Origin: Herbinix sp.
Lineage (GTDB): Bacteria > Bacillota > Clostridia > Lachnospirales > Lachnospiraceae
Length of the DNA stretch: 35,186 bases
Assembly: GCA_029239365.1 (NCBI GenBank)
Contig: JAQZBA010000003.1
Location: forward strand, 1 to 35,186
Direction of reading: 5' to 3'
Made by a program: the position numbers and the translations under genes. The notes beneath the pieces were generated by a model. That model did no database searches and was not told the origin of the DNA. It saw only the letters and a list, made by a program, of their open reading frames with translations. Positions 8,453 to 17,166 of this stretch are shown here, one piece after another. Numbering within the stretch: position 1 is the stretch's first letter; each line of letters begins with the position of its first letter.

Positions 8453-9592
8453 TTATGCCTGAATTGTGATATAACTGCCGAGAATCTTCATCCAGGTCGC
8501 CTCTTCCTGGATACAGTGAAGTGCATTCTTCACAGCAGGGTGATCCAGTCCACCTTCTATGTCTACGTAGAAGCGATATGCAAAGGCTTTTCCTGCTATT
8601 GGTCTGGACTCAATCTTGGTCATATTGACATTATTATAGATGAAATTGGACAACATATGGTACAGCGAACCACTCCTATGAGGTAGTGCAAAACAGATAC
8701 TGGTACGTTGTGCCCCCTGCTCATATATCTTCTTATTGGATATGATGATGAACCTAGTTGTGTTATGGTCCTCGTTATGGATTCCCTCCTGCAGTAGTAA
8801 AAGACCATGATATTCCCCGGCTCTCTTACTTGCAATTGCTGCCTGGGTTATATCCTTTTCCTCAAGAACTCGACGGGCACTTCCTGCTGTACTACCACCT
8901 ACAATCTGCTCAATCGAAGGATGCTGCTTCAGAAAATCCGTACACTGTAATAATCCCTGTCGGTGGGAATACACTCTGGTAATGTCGGTTAGGCTAGCTC
9001 CCTGTAGTCCCCAGAGATTATGCTCTATCTTCACCATATGCTCTCCGATGATATAATTATCGTATTCTGCTAGAAGGTCAAAGATGTCTGCTAAGGTTCC
9101 CGTGGAGGAATTCTCGATGGGTAGAACTCCATATTCTGCTTCACCATCTCGAACCGCCTGCATTACCTCATCAAAGGTCTCCATCGGTTGACCATCGATA
9201 TCAGTTTTAAAGTATTCCAGCATTGCCTGCTCAGTATAAGCACCTCTTTCTCCATAGAAAGCAACCTTTGTATCCTTATTTTTGGAAAAATGGTCCACCG
9301 GACTAAAACCTAAGCTGTCCTGATTCTCAAGAAGTGTATACTGTAATCTACGGCTCATGGACATGATCTGCTTGAAAAGATCGGCGATTGCCTTCTGATT
9401 AAATTCATTTTTCGTCAGCTGTGTTAGTGTTGCAAGCTTCTCATCTTCTCTCGAAGCATCAAAGATCGGTTTTCCTACACTCTTTTTATATTCAGCGATA
9501 TCCATCGCCAGCTCCATTCTCTTTTCGAATAACTCAACCATCTGGCGGTCTATTTCATCAATCTTCTTTCTGCTTTCCAATAAATCAACCAT
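8453..9592 (-). CDS. pheA: bifunctional chorismate mutase / prephenate dehydratase
   Basis: 379 residues in three parts: an AroQ-type chorismate mutase (1-85), a prephenate dehydratase (about 105-285, with GERGAYTEQA, LPIENSSTG and the TTRF motif) and a C-terminal ACT domain (about 295-370) carrying GSLYHML and ESRP, the pair that binds phenylalanine. It converts chorismate to phenylpyruvate, the committed route to phenylalanine, and should be feedback-inhibited by phenylalanine. The start MVDLLESRKK has CGGAGG 7 bases upstream; an ATG 11 codons earlier has no good site. It is not in an aro operon here. The HtrA gene follows 180 bases later and has no visible dedicated terminator in front. 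Confidence 0.95.
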   Translation of the reverse strand: MVDLLESRKKIDEIDRQMVELFEKRMELAMDIAEYKKSVGKPIFDASREDEKLATLTQLTKNEFNQKAIADLFKQIMSMSRRLQYTLLENQDSLGFSPVDHFSKNKDTKVAFYGERGAYTEQAMLEYFKTDIDGQPMETFDEVMQAVRDGEAEYGVLPIENSSTGTLADIFDLLAEYDNYIIGEHMVKIEHNLWGLQGASLTDITRVYSHRQGLLQCTDFLKQHPSIEQIVGGSTAGSARRVLEEKDITQAAIASKRAGEYHGLLLLQEGIHNEDHNTTRFIIISNKKIYEQGAQRTSICFALPHRSGSLYHMLSNFIYNNVNMTKIESRPIAGKAFAYRFYVDIEGGLDHPAVKNALHCIQEEATWMKILGSYITIQA

Positions 9593-9707
9593 CGTTAACC
9601 TCCGACATTTTCTATTGTTTCCCAACCTTTTGACTCATTATACTATCTGAAGTGTTCCTATGCAACACGGAACTTAACGAATCCTTGATTATAGACTTTC
9701 AATCATC

Positions 9708-9736
9708 TTGCAATCGATTTTATGTCGATATATAAT
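9708..9736 (+). promoter_or_regulatory. sigma-A promoter of the DUF5050 gene
   Basis: TTGCAA (9708-9713), a 17-base spacer and a perfect TATAAT (9731-9736). The predicted leader is about 130 bases and contains a 7-bp hairpin at 9813-9832 (TGTGAAT/ATTCACA). Confidence 0.75.
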
Positions 9737-9872
9737 GTAAATAGTAAAAAATGACGACAATATAAATAGTGAAGTAATTATGCCAGTATAATTCATGCAG
9801 CAGTTCTTCCCCTGTGAATTGTATCATTCACATCGGGACACGAACAAATCATGAAACCCTATGGAGGTATTT

Positions 9873-10910
9873 ATGTTTAAAACGATAAGTCGAGTGCTGA
9901 TTTTTCTTGCTATTGTTACCATATTAGCAATTGGAGCAATCTTGATCTATAATTCCGATCGAACCTATTATAATGATGATTATGAAGTAGGTAATACCTC
10001 CGGCAACCTTTATAATGGTGGGCTTTTTTGCGAGCAAAGCGGTAAGATTTTCTTCAGTAACGATTCCGCAGATGGAGATCTCTATGTGATGGACGCAGAT
10101 TTATCTGATATGAAGAAGGTATATGAGGATAAAGCCGTATTCATCAATGCTGATGACAATTATGTATATTATGTCCGCGCCAATAATACCAGAGAGAGTC
10201 AGGTAGGTAATATCCTGATGTTTTTTAATACCGGTGTCTATCGTGTCAACAATAATGGCAAAGGTTTGATGGCATTCACCGGTAATCCCAGTGCATATCT
10301 GATGCTGCGGGGTAATAATCTATATTTTCAGCGTTATGATGTTGAGATTGGTTTATTCCTTTATCAATATCAAATTGATGGTACTAAGGAACGACTTCTC
10401 TTAAAGGATGCTGTCATTCCAACCACAGTCATTGATAATTCCCTCATTTTCAACGGCTATTCCAACGATCATAATATCAATGCTATGGATCTATCAAGCT
10501 TTACCTATCATCCTAGATTAGAGGGCAACTATTATTATCCGATCTTCCAGGATAATTGCATCTACTACATGAATATGGATGAAAAATATAAGATTTACCG
10601 CATGAACTCAGATGGTTCTAATCCTACTCTGCTTGTGAACGAACGTTGCTCTACTTATAATATTACAAACGATGGGAAGTACCTGTTCTATCAGGTGGAT
10701 GACGGCAAAAATAATAGGATCTGCAGAATGAACCTCGAAACTCTCGCAAGCGAGACTTTGATGGAGGGTAATTACAAGCAGATCCATGTGACAGAAAATT
10801 ATGTGTTCTTTAAGGATTTTGACAATACGAATACCTATATTATGGATTCGGATGGCATCGTTGATATCAGCACCTTCAATCCTCCGAATCTGGATGCCCT
10901 GAGTGAGTAA
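9873..10910 (+). CDS. membrane-anchored DUF5050 (beta-propeller-like) protein
   Basis: 345 residues. One N-terminal helix (about residues 3-24) anchors or exports a domain made of repeats of the type KIFFSN..DGDLYVMD, YYVR, KIYRMNSDGSN, ICRMNLET, seen at least five times. Such repeats are the blades of DUF5050/TolB-like propellers, common in Lachnospiraceae cell-surface proteins. The biochemical role is unknown. The start is the second in-frame ATG: the sequence ATGGAGGTATTTATG places GGAGG 5 bases before it. The 3' end overlaps the ancestral end of folC on the other strand by 35 bases. Confidence 0.8.
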   Translation: MFKTISRVLIFLAIVTILAIGAILIYNSDRTYYNDDYEVGNTSGNLYNGGLFCEQSGKIFFSNDSADGDLYVMDADLSDMKKVYEDKAVFINADDNYVYYVRANNTRESQVGNILMFFNTGVYRVNNNGKGLMAFTGNPSAYLMLRGNNLYFQRYDVEIGLFLYQYQIDGTKERLLLKDAVIPTTVIDNSLIFNGYSNDHNINAMDLSSFTYHPRLEGNYYYPIFQDNCIYYMNMDEKYKIYRMNSDGSNPTLLVNERCSTYNITNDGKYLFYQVDDGKNNRICRMNLETLASETLMEGNYKQIHVTENYVFFKDFDNTNTYIMDSDGIVDISTFNPPNLDALSE

Positions 10911-11067
10911 CCATCTCTTTCAGCTCCCCTAAGAAAGATAAGGAGCCAAAGGCAATGATTACATCCTCTGTAGAGGCTTCCTCATACGCACTACGAACTG
11001 CCTGCTCGACTGTCCTTGCATCAATGACTGTCGGGCAGTATTTTTGTGCCTCAAGGGCGAGAAGGTC
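10876..11067 (-). pseudogene. folC: 3' remnant of folC beyond an in-frame TAG
   Basis: Directly after the TAG at 11068-11070, in the same frame, 63 sense codons run to a TGA at 10876-10878. They read as the normal FolC C-terminus: LLALEAQKYCPTVIDA, EQAVRSAYEEA and DVIIAFGSLSFLGEL, the last matching the conserved final strand of the family. No frameshift is needed; one base change (for example AAG, GAG or CAG to TAG) explains the break. The remnant overlaps the end of the DUF5050 gene by 35 bases. Confidence 0.85.
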
Positions 11068-12264
11068 CTACGTCAGAGCCCTACTATTCTTCGAAGTCAG
11101 GGTTATAATCAGACTGGCAAGTGGTGCCGTAATTTGTAGAATTCTATGATAATCCTTATCCGCAAAAACGCCTATAATATAGATCATTCTTCGATCGGGA
11201 AAATACTCCTTGATGGAGTCAGCCAGCTTAAGTGCAGCATCTTCGTTATGAGCTCCATCGATAATGAAATAGGGATTTTGGGCAATAATCTCGAACCTTC
11301 CGCTCCACTTGGTGCATTTAAGACCCCATAAAATAGCCTGACTGCCGATTGGATACCCCTGTTTGATTAGCACTTCAACCGTTTGTAATGCCAGAACTGC
11401 GTTACTGATCTGATGCTTGCCAAGAAGCTGGATCTTATATTTCTCCCCTTGATATTGAAACACAGTCTCTTCCGGGGAGAAGCGAACAATCTCCGCCTGC
11501 GAAGAATCTGCCAGAATAAGTGGAGCCTTTCGTTCCTTGCAGCGCTCCTCAAGAGTCTGCCATACCTCCGGTGTAGTATTACAGGTAATTACCGGGACGC
11601 AATATTTGATAATTCCGGCTTTTTCTTCTGTAATCTTGGCGAGAGTATCTCCGAGATATTGCATATGATCCATGCTTATGGAAGTGATAACGCAGCAGAC
11701 AGGCTGCTTCATCACATTGGTAGCATCCAACCTTCCACCAAGACCAACCTCAACCACAGCAAAGTCTACCTGCTGTTCTTCAAAATATAAGAATGCCATG
11801 GCTGTCTCAAGTTCGAAGGGTGTCGGATGGGACCAGCCAGCTTCAACCATTGCTTCACAGGCAGTCTTAATCGCTGAGATAGCATCACTCACCCCCTGTC
11901 GGGTAATATACTCCGTGATTATCCAATCTTCGTATCCTTCTATGCCCTGATTCGCAAATATTGGGTCAGCTTTTCTCCGGTCAACCTCATGATTCGCTGA
12001 TAAGCCGCTTATCTGTATCCTCTCTCGATAGGAGAACACCGTAGGAGAGATGTATCTTCCCACCTTATAGCCCCCCATCGCTAGAATGGAAGCAAGGTAA
12101 GATGTGGTGGAACCCTTTCCGTTGGTTCCTGCTACATGGATTACCTTAACCTTATCCTGAGGATTACCTAATCTGATTAAAAGCTCAGTGATGAGTTCCA
12201 ACCCGAGCTTATTTCCGTATTGTTCTGCTTGTTCGATATATTCCCGTGCTTCCTTATAAGTCAT
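11068..12264 (-). CDS. folC: folylpolyglutamate/dihydrofolate synthase, truncated by in-frame TAG
   Basis: 398 residues as read; family members are usually about 420-460. FolC adds glutamate to dihydropteroate and to folates. Visible parts are the P-loop AGTNGKGST near residue 48, FSYRERIQIS near 79, ITEEKAGI for metal and nucleotide binding, and DGAHNEDA in the C-terminal domain. The frame stops with a TAG after SKNSRALT, where the family continues for some 50-60 residues, and the missing part lies intact downstream. The start MTYKEAREYI has GGAG 8 bases upstream. If the stop is real, the last strands of the C-terminal domain are lost and activity is doubtful unless another folC copy exists or the stop is read through. 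A base-calling error is the simplest alternative. Confidence 0.85.
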   Translation of the reverse strand: MTYKEAREYIEQAEQYGNKLGLELITELLIRLGNPQDKVKVIHVAGTNGKGSTTSYLASILAMGGYKVGRYISPTVFSYRERIQISGLSANHEVDRRKADPIFANQGIEGYEDWIITEYITRQGVSDAISAIKTACEAMVEAGWSHPTPFELETAMAFLYFEEQQVDFAVVEVGLGGRLDATNVMKQPVCCVITSISMDHMQYLGDTLAKITEEKAGIIKYCVPVITCNTTPEVWQTLEERCKERKAPLILADSSQAEIVRFSPEETVFQYQGEKYKIQLLGKHQISNAVLALQTVEVLIKQGYPIGSQAILWGLKCTKWSGRFEIIAQNPYFIIDGAHNEDAALKLADSIKEYFPDRRMIYIIGVFADKDYHRILQITAPLASLIITLTSKNSRALT

Positions 12265-12376
12265 AAAAACCACTCCTACCACTGTACAGTAATATTAATT
12301 ATCAAAATGCACATATATTCACCTTATATCCATGTTCTGACTTATGCTAACCGAACCAATATTAAAAGGCTATCGT

Positions 12377-13585
12377 TTATTTCTCATTCACTACCTGAAA
12401 GATGAAGAACTTTAGATAATAGGACTCATCGGCAGCCCATAAGATTGGATGATCCGGTGCCTGGGTACGATATTCTACCTGACGGATACGCTTCTTCACA
12501 TTCTTGGCTGCTTGTCCGATTGTCTCTGCAAAGAGCTCCGGAGTCATAAAATGAGAGCAGGAGCAGGTCGCAAGATAACCACCGTCTCTAATCAGCTTCA
12601 TTGCGCGAAGATTAATTTCGCGATAACCCTTGATGGCATTCTTAACAGAATTCTTAGACTTAGTAAAAGCCGGCGGATCTAGGATAACAACGTCAAATTG
12701 TTCCCCTTTCTTCTCGTATTCCGGTAACAAATCAAAGACATCCGCAGCGATAAACTTCACCCGATCGGATAATCCATTCAGTGTAGCATTCTCAGTGGCT
12801 TGAGCAACACCGAGCTCAGAGGCATCCACTCCGATTACTTCTCTAGCTTCACCCAGTCCTGCATTCAGTGCAAAGGAACCGGTATGGGTAAAGCAGTCCA
12901 AAACTCTGGCACCCTTACAGAGTTTTGCTACCGCTGCACGATTATATTTTTGATCCAGGAAGAAGCCCGTCTTCTGTCCTTCCGCCACATCAACCAGATA
13001 CTTTACGCCATTTTCAATAATTTCAACCTTGGTATCGAAGGCTTCTCCGATAAAACCCTTGATTCGTTCCATACCCTCATTCAGACGAACCTTGGCATCA
13101 CTACGTTCATATACACCTCGGATCATAATCCCATCCTCGGATAGTAAGTCTTTCAATAGATCAACAATCTCAAGCTTCATCCTATCAATTCCCAGCGCCA
13201 GTGACTGAACCACCAATATATCGGAGAATTTATCAATTACAATACCGGGAAGGAAATCTGCTTCTCCAAAGATAATTCTGCAGCTATCGGTATCCACCGT
13301 AGTTTTGCGATAATCCCAAGCCGTTTTCACTCTCATAGCAAGAAATTCATGGTCAATCTCCTGGCCCTTACTTCTTGACATCACACGTACCGTAATCTTG
13401 GAATTGGTATTAATATATCCACAACCAAGGTAATAATCATCAAAGTCATGCACATGAACCAGGTCGCCATTCACATATTCACCCGTAATGGTATCAATTT
13501 CATTATCATAGATCCAGAGTCCACCGTTCTTCAGTGTCCTTCCTTCTCCTTTTCTTATCTTTACAATTGCTTTTTCTTTCATCAT
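12377..13585 (-). CDS. class I SAM-dependent rRNA methyltransferase (RlmI/COG1092-like)
   Basis: About 402 residues. An N-terminal PUA-like RNA-binding domain (1-75; LKNGGLWIYDNEI) is followed by the RlmI-type middle domain and a Rossmann methyltransferase. The SAM-binding loop is DCFTHTGSFALNAG (near 225-238), the acidic ribose contact is VIGVDAS and the catalytic-site motif is LDPPAFTKSK (near 305). E. coli RlmI makes m5C1962 in 23S rRNA; proteins of this clade in Firmicutes are presumed to modify 23S rRNA too, but the site is not known here. In ATGGAGGTATGGATGATG the GGAGG decides for the second or third ATG. folC follows about 110 bases downstream in the same direction. Confidence 0.9.
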   Translation of the reverse strand: MMKEKAIVKIRKGEGRTLKNGGLWIYDNEIDTITGEYVNGDLVHVHDFDDYYLGCGYINTNSKITVRVMSRSKGQEIDHEFLAMRVKTAWDYRKTTVDTDSCRIIFGEADFLPGIVIDKFSDILVVQSLALGIDRMKLEIVDLLKDLLSEDGIMIRGVYERSDAKVRLNEGMERIKGFIGEAFDTKVEIIENGVKYLVDVAEGQKTGFFLDQKYNRAAVAKLCKGARVLDCFTHTGSFALNAGLGEAREVIGVDASELGVAQATENATLNGLSDRVKFIAADVFDLLPEYEKKGEQFDVVILDPPAFTKSKNSVKNAIKGYREINLRAMKLIRDGGYLATCSCSHFMTPELFAETIGQAAKNVKKRIRQVEYRTQAPDHPILWAADESYYLKFFIFQVVNEK

Positions 13586-13637
13586 CCATACCTCCATTCT
13601 GCCACCTTGGGACAGTACATCATAGAAACGCTCGATA

Positions 13638-13681
13638 GGCTGTCGTAAAACACAGATGAATCCATGCTATTTACGACAGCC
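13638..13681. repeat. perfect 12-bp inverted repeat
   Basis: GGCTGTCGTAAA (13638-13649) and TTTACGACAGCC (13670-13681) with a 20-base loop. It lies between the GtrA-like gene and the methyltransferase, both on the minus strand. No T run follows on the minus strand, so it is not an obvious terminator for the GtrA-like gene. On the plus strand it is followed by AT-rich sequence. The GGCTGT...ACAGCC ends resemble the terminator at 17167-17230. Confidence 0.7.
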
Positions 13682-13706
13682 CATATATTATTTTATTATA
13701 ATTATT

Positions 13707-14144
13707 TCACTTTTTCTTATTAAATATATACAACTTACTGAACATGTAATTCAATAGGATTACAAATACCGCCAGCGCTGCCTTCACCAGAAGACGATAA
13801 AAGCCAAGTAGGTCAATGAAAATAAACATTCCGGCCTGTTCTACTCCTAAGGTAATGAGCCTTGCTCCAAAGAATTTCGACAGCTTCATCGCCTCATCTG
13901 TTACACTGTCGCTCTTGGATAAGAATACTTGTTTCTTATTAACAATATATGCAAAGGTGACTGCGATAACCCAGGCAATGGCATTGGCTGTCAGGTTTTT
14001 CACTCCCAGCCGGTATAAGCTCTCGTAGCTTACAAAATTCACAATGGTGGTCAGTACACCAGCAATAATATAGGCAATTGTCTCTCTGTTCACTACTTTT
14101 TTGATTAGTCTAACGATTGATGTCTTCAATTTATTCCTTTCCAT
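13707..14144 (-). CDS. GtrA-like/DPMS membrane protein
   Basis: 145 residues with four predicted helices (about 24-44, 50-72, 90-112, 115-138), the layout of the GtrA family. These proteins are linked with export of lipid-linked sugars or with cell-wall polysaccharide synthesis, usually beside a glycosyltransferase. No glycosyltransferase is adjacent, so its partner is unknown. Hallmarks are the AGVLTTIVNFVSY segment in helix 1 and basic ends. The ATG start has only a weak site; a TTG five codons later, with AAAGG 6 bases before it, is a real alternative (MKTSIVRLIKK). Confidence 0.85.
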   Translation of the reverse strand: MERNKLKTSIVRLIKKVVNRETIAYIIAGVLTTIVNFVSYESLYRLGVKNLTANAIAWVIAVTFAYIVNKKQVFLSKSDSVTDEAMKLSKFFGARLITLGVEQAGMFIFIDLLGFYRLLVKAALAVFVILLNYMFSKLYIFNKKK

Positions 14145-14262
14145 TCCAGCCCCAGGGACAGCATTTCTATTGATTATAACACCATCCTCAGAATTTATCC
14201 AGCATGAATAAACGATAGCAGTCTGTACTATAGCTCTCGCACTCTGTCTATTTTCTCACTAT

Positions 14263-15345
14263 TTACAGATTATCATCCTTAACAAAATAAAATAATCTTT
14301 TCTCCATCGCTGTAACATCCATTGAAAAGTTCAGAGCCTGCTCTTTTGTTATCTTGCCAAACAGATACAGCTCGTAGATTGCGTCATCCATGTTCTTCAT
14401 CCCTGTTTTCTTTCCTGACTGCAGATAGGATTCAATTTGATTAATCTTACCTTCTCTGACCAGACTGCGGATCGCAGGATTGGATAATAACACTTCAAAG
14501 GCGGCTACACGCCCTAAGCCATCTGATGTAGGTATTAACTGTTGTGATATCACACCTTCCAGGATAGAAGCTAATTGTACTCTAACCTGTTGCTGATTCG
14601 CTGTAGGAAATACATCTATAATTCGATTCACGGTATTCACAGCTCCTAAGGTATGCAGGGTAGAGAATACCAGGTGTCCCATCTCTGCTGCGGAGATCGC
14701 GATCTGCATTGTCTCATAATCCCTCATCTCACCAATCAAGATTACATCTGGGTCTTCACGGAGTATAACACGTAATGAGTTAGCGTAAGATTGCGAGTCC
14801 GTACCGATTTCCCTTTGATTTACTATGGATTTGTTATGACGGTGGAGGTATTCGATGGGATCTTCCAAAGTAATAATATGTCGATTATAATTATTATTAA
14901 TTACATTAATTAAGGAGGCAAGTGTTGTAGATCTACCACTACCCGCCGGACCGGAGACAAGGACCAAACCTCTCTTCTTCTTCGTCAGTTCTATCACGGT
15001 TTCGGGGACACCCAATTCCTCCGGACTTGGAATATCCGTATAAATGATACGAATGACTAGTGCATAGGAGCCTCGCTGCTTGAATACGTTAACACGAAAT
15101 CTACCAACATTCTTTATTGCATAGGAGAAGTCCACCTCTCCGGCATTATCTAAGGAATCAACCAGTCTCTGAGGGACGATTGCCATAACAAGTGACTCCA
15201 TGACAAGTGGTGTCATTACCTCATGGTCCATATTGACAAGTTCCCCATTCACTCTGCTTTTTGGCGGCACCCCCACTGTAAGGTGCAGATCAGATGCTTT
15301 TCTATTCTGCGCATCCAACAATAAATCATTCATTAACTGCTTCAT
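14263..15345 (-). CDS. pilT: type IV pilus retraction ATPase PilT-like
   Basis: 360 residues, the family's usual 340-380. The N-terminal PAS-like domain (about 1-100, with KASDLHLTVG) precedes a RecA-type ATPase core. Asp box (ITLEDPIEYLHRH), Walker B (VILIGEMRD), His box (GHLVFSTLHT) and the C-terminal AIRSLVRE motif (the AIRNLIRE equivalent needed for retraction) are all present. The Walker A motif reads GPAGSGRST (132-140): Arg138 replaces the canonical Lys. PilT depolymerises pili by pulling pilins back into the membrane. No pilin, PilB or PilC genes are near, so it is an orphan here. The start MKQLMNDLLL fits family homology. The 64 codons upstream in the same frame are promoter and leader, not protein. 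Confidence 0.92.
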   Translation of the reverse strand: MKQLMNDLLLDAQNRKASDLHLTVGVPPKSRVNGELVNMDHEVMTPLVMESLVMAIVPQRLVDSLDNAGEVDFSYAIKNVGRFRVNVFKQRGSYALVIRIIYTDIPSPEELGVPETVIELTKKKRGLVLVSGPAGSGRSTTLASLINVINNNYNRHIITLEDPIEYLHRHNKSIVNQREIGTDSQSYANSLRVILREDPDVILIGEMRDYETMQIAISAAEMGHLVFSTLHTLGAVNTVNRIIDVFPTANQQQVRVQLASILEGVISQQLIPTSDGLGRVAAFEVLLSNPAIRSLVREGKINQIESYLQSGKKTGMKNMDDAIYELYLFGKITKEQALNFSMDVTAMEKRLFYFVKDDNL

Positions 15346-15408
15346 ATAATAACCCCACAATACCGTTTTCGTCTTTGGTATGTATCCCTTTCTGTTGATC
15401 GTAAGAAA

Positions 15409-15438
15409 CAGCCAATCCTTTTCCCAAATAATTGGCTG
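15409..15438 (-). other. 5'-terminal hairpin of the pilT leader
   Basis: CAGCCAAT (15409-15416) pairs with ATTGGCTG (15431-15438). The transcription start predicted from the pilT promoter is about 15439, so the mRNA would begin with this hairpin, a known way to protect mRNA from 5'-dependent decay. The leader from there to the start codon is about 95 bases. Confidence 0.5.
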
Positions 15439-15445
15439 TATTGGA

Positions 15446-15474
15446 ATTTTAACACATTTTCGGATAATATACAA
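15446..15474 (-). promoter_or_regulatory. promoter of pilT
   Basis: On the minus strand TTGTAT (15469-15474), a 17-base spacer and TAAAAT (15446-15451). It is back to back with the ABC-F promoter. Confidence 0.7.
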
Positions 15475-15490
15475 TTGATGAATCTTCGAA

Positions 15491-15519
15491 TTGTTTTTTT
15501 TTCGATTATCGTGTAAAAT
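15491..15519 (+). promoter_or_regulatory. promoter of the ABC-F gene
   Basis: TTGTTT (15491-15496), a 17-base spacer and TAAAAT (15514-15519). It gives a leader of about 55 bases. It overlaps nothing but starts only 17 bases from the divergent pilT promoter. Confidence 0.65.
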
Positions 15520-15581
15520 AATAATTTGTAGTGTCATAAGAATGTGCTGATTTAAAAGCCTAAGTAGGCATGGAGGTATAT

Positions 15582-17132
15582 ATGAGTATTTTAAATGTTT
15601 CTAATCTTAGCCATGGTTTTGGTGACCGTGCAATCTTCCACGATGTTTCCTTTCGCCTTCTCAAAGGGGAGCACATTGGATTAATAGGTGCAAATGGGGA
15701 AGGTAAATCCACCTTCATGAATATCGTTACCGATAAGCTCATGCCGGATGAGGGTAAAGTAGAATGGGCAAAACACGTTCATATAGGGTACCTTGATCAG
15801 CATGCAGTACTGGAAAAAGGAATGAACCTTCGTAGTGTTCTTCAATCTGCCTTTGCATATCTGTTCGAGCTTGAGGAAAAGATGAACCAAATCTGCGATA
15901 CCATGGGTGAAGCAGAAGGTGATAGCTTAGATGCAATGATCGAGGAGCTAGGTACTATTCAAGAATTACTATCAATGCATGACTTCTACATCATCGATAA
16001 TAAAGTTGACGAAATCGCTCATGCTTTGGGACTTGATGAACTCGGTCTTGATATTGATGTTACTGACCTAAGTGGTGGTCAGAGAACAAAGCTTCTGTTA
16101 GGTAAATTATTATTGGAGAAGCCTGATATCCTCCTTTTAGATGAGCCGACAAACTATCTTGATGTGCAGCATATTGAATGGCTGAAGCGTTACCTCAATG
16201 AATATGAGAATGCTTTCATATTAATCTCCCATGATATTCCCTTCCTTAACAGTGTAGTTAATATCATCTACCACATGGAGAATCAAGAATTGAACCGCTA
16301 TGTCGGTAATTATGATAAATTCTTAGACGTACACGAGATGAAGAAGAGACAGTTGGAGTCCGCATATAATCGCCAGCAGAAGGAAATTGAGGAGCTGGAG
16401 GACTTTGTTGCCCGCAATAAGGCTAGAGTATCCACCCGTAATATGGCGATGTCCCGTCAGAAGAAACTAGATAAGATGGATGTGATTGAGCTTGCTAGAG
16501 AGAAACCGAAGCCGGAATTCAATTTCAAGGAAGCACGCACAGCGGGACGATACATCTTCCAATCCGAGGAGCTGGTAATCGGATACGAGGAGCCTCTCTC
16601 CTCCCCTCTGAACCTTTCTATGGAGCGAGGAGATAAGATTGTTCTAGTTGGTGCCAATGGTATCGGTAAGACAACCTTACTTAAGAGTATCCTTGGCTTA
16701 ATTCCCGCAATTGACGGTAAAGTAACTCTCGGTGACTATTTAAGCATCGGCTACTTCGAACAAGAGATGGGCCCGAGTACTAATACCTGCCTGGATGAGT
16801 TATGGAAGGAGTTCCCTGGCTATACCCAATACGAGATTCGTTCCGCTCTGGCAAAATGTGGTCTCACTACCAAGCACATCGAAAGCCAGGTCCGTGTTCT
16901 CAGTGGTGGCGAGCAAGCGAAGGTACGCCTCTGTAAGTTGATTAACCGCGAGAGCAATATCCTCCTATTAGATGAGCCGACGAATCATCTGGATGTGGAT
17001 GCCAAAGAAGAATTAAAACGTGCACTGAAGGCTTATCGGGGAAGTCTACTCCTGATCTGTCATGAACCAGAATTCTATGAGGATGTAGCAACGAAGGTAT
17101 GGGACTGCTCCAAGTGGACTACCAAGCTATAA
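15582..17132 (+). CDS. ABC-F family ATPase (ribosome-associated)
   Basis: 516 residues with two ABC domains in one chain and no membrane segments, the ABC-F plan. First domain: Walker A GANGEGKST (near 36), signature LSGGQ near 160, Walker B LLLDEPTNYLD near 185. The charged linker (about 240-300, rich in Arg, Lys and Glu) is the P-site tRNA interaction motif. Second domain: GANGIGKTT, LSGGE, LLLDEPTNHLD. It resembles the YkpA/EttA-type translation factors rather than antibiotic-resistance members, but the split cannot be settled by eye. The start has GGAGG 5 bases before the second of two in-frame ATGs. It ends at a bidirectional terminator. Confidence 0.92.
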   Translation: MSILNVSNLSHGFGDRAIFHDVSFRLLKGEHIGLIGANGEGKSTFMNIVTDKLMPDEGKVEWAKHVHIGYLDQHAVLEKGMNLRSVLQSAFAYLFELEEKMNQICDTMGEAEGDSLDAMIEELGTIQELLSMHDFYIIDNKVDEIAHALGLDELGLDIDVTDLSGGQRTKLLLGKLLLEKPDILLLDEPTNYLDVQHIEWLKRYLNEYENAFILISHDIPFLNSVVNIIYHMENQELNRYVGNYDKFLDVHEMKKRQLESAYNRQQKEIEELEDFVARNKARVSTRNMAMSRQKKLDKMDVIELAREKPKPEFNFKEARTAGRYIFQSEELVIGYEEPLSSPLNLSMERGDKIVLVGANGIGKTTLLKSILGLIPAIDGKVTLGDYLSIGYFEQEMGPSTNTCLDELWKEFPGYTQYEIRSALAKCGLTTKHIESQVRVLSGGEQAKVRLCKLINRESNILLLDEPTNHLDVDAKEELKRALKAYRGSLLLICHEPEFYEDVATKVWDCSKWTTKL

Positions 17133-17166
17133 CTCGATTATTAATACTTATTTTATCACTATAAAA

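Noticed and set aside
11068-11070. TAG in folC as a pyrrolysine codon
   Set aside because: No pyl genes are visible in the window and FolC is not a pyrrolysine protein; mutation or read error is more likely.
15346-15537. 64-residue N-terminal extension of PilT
   Set aside because: The extension is unlike any PilT, lacks a ribosome site, and covers the promoter and leader hairpin; the family starts at MKQLMNDLLL.
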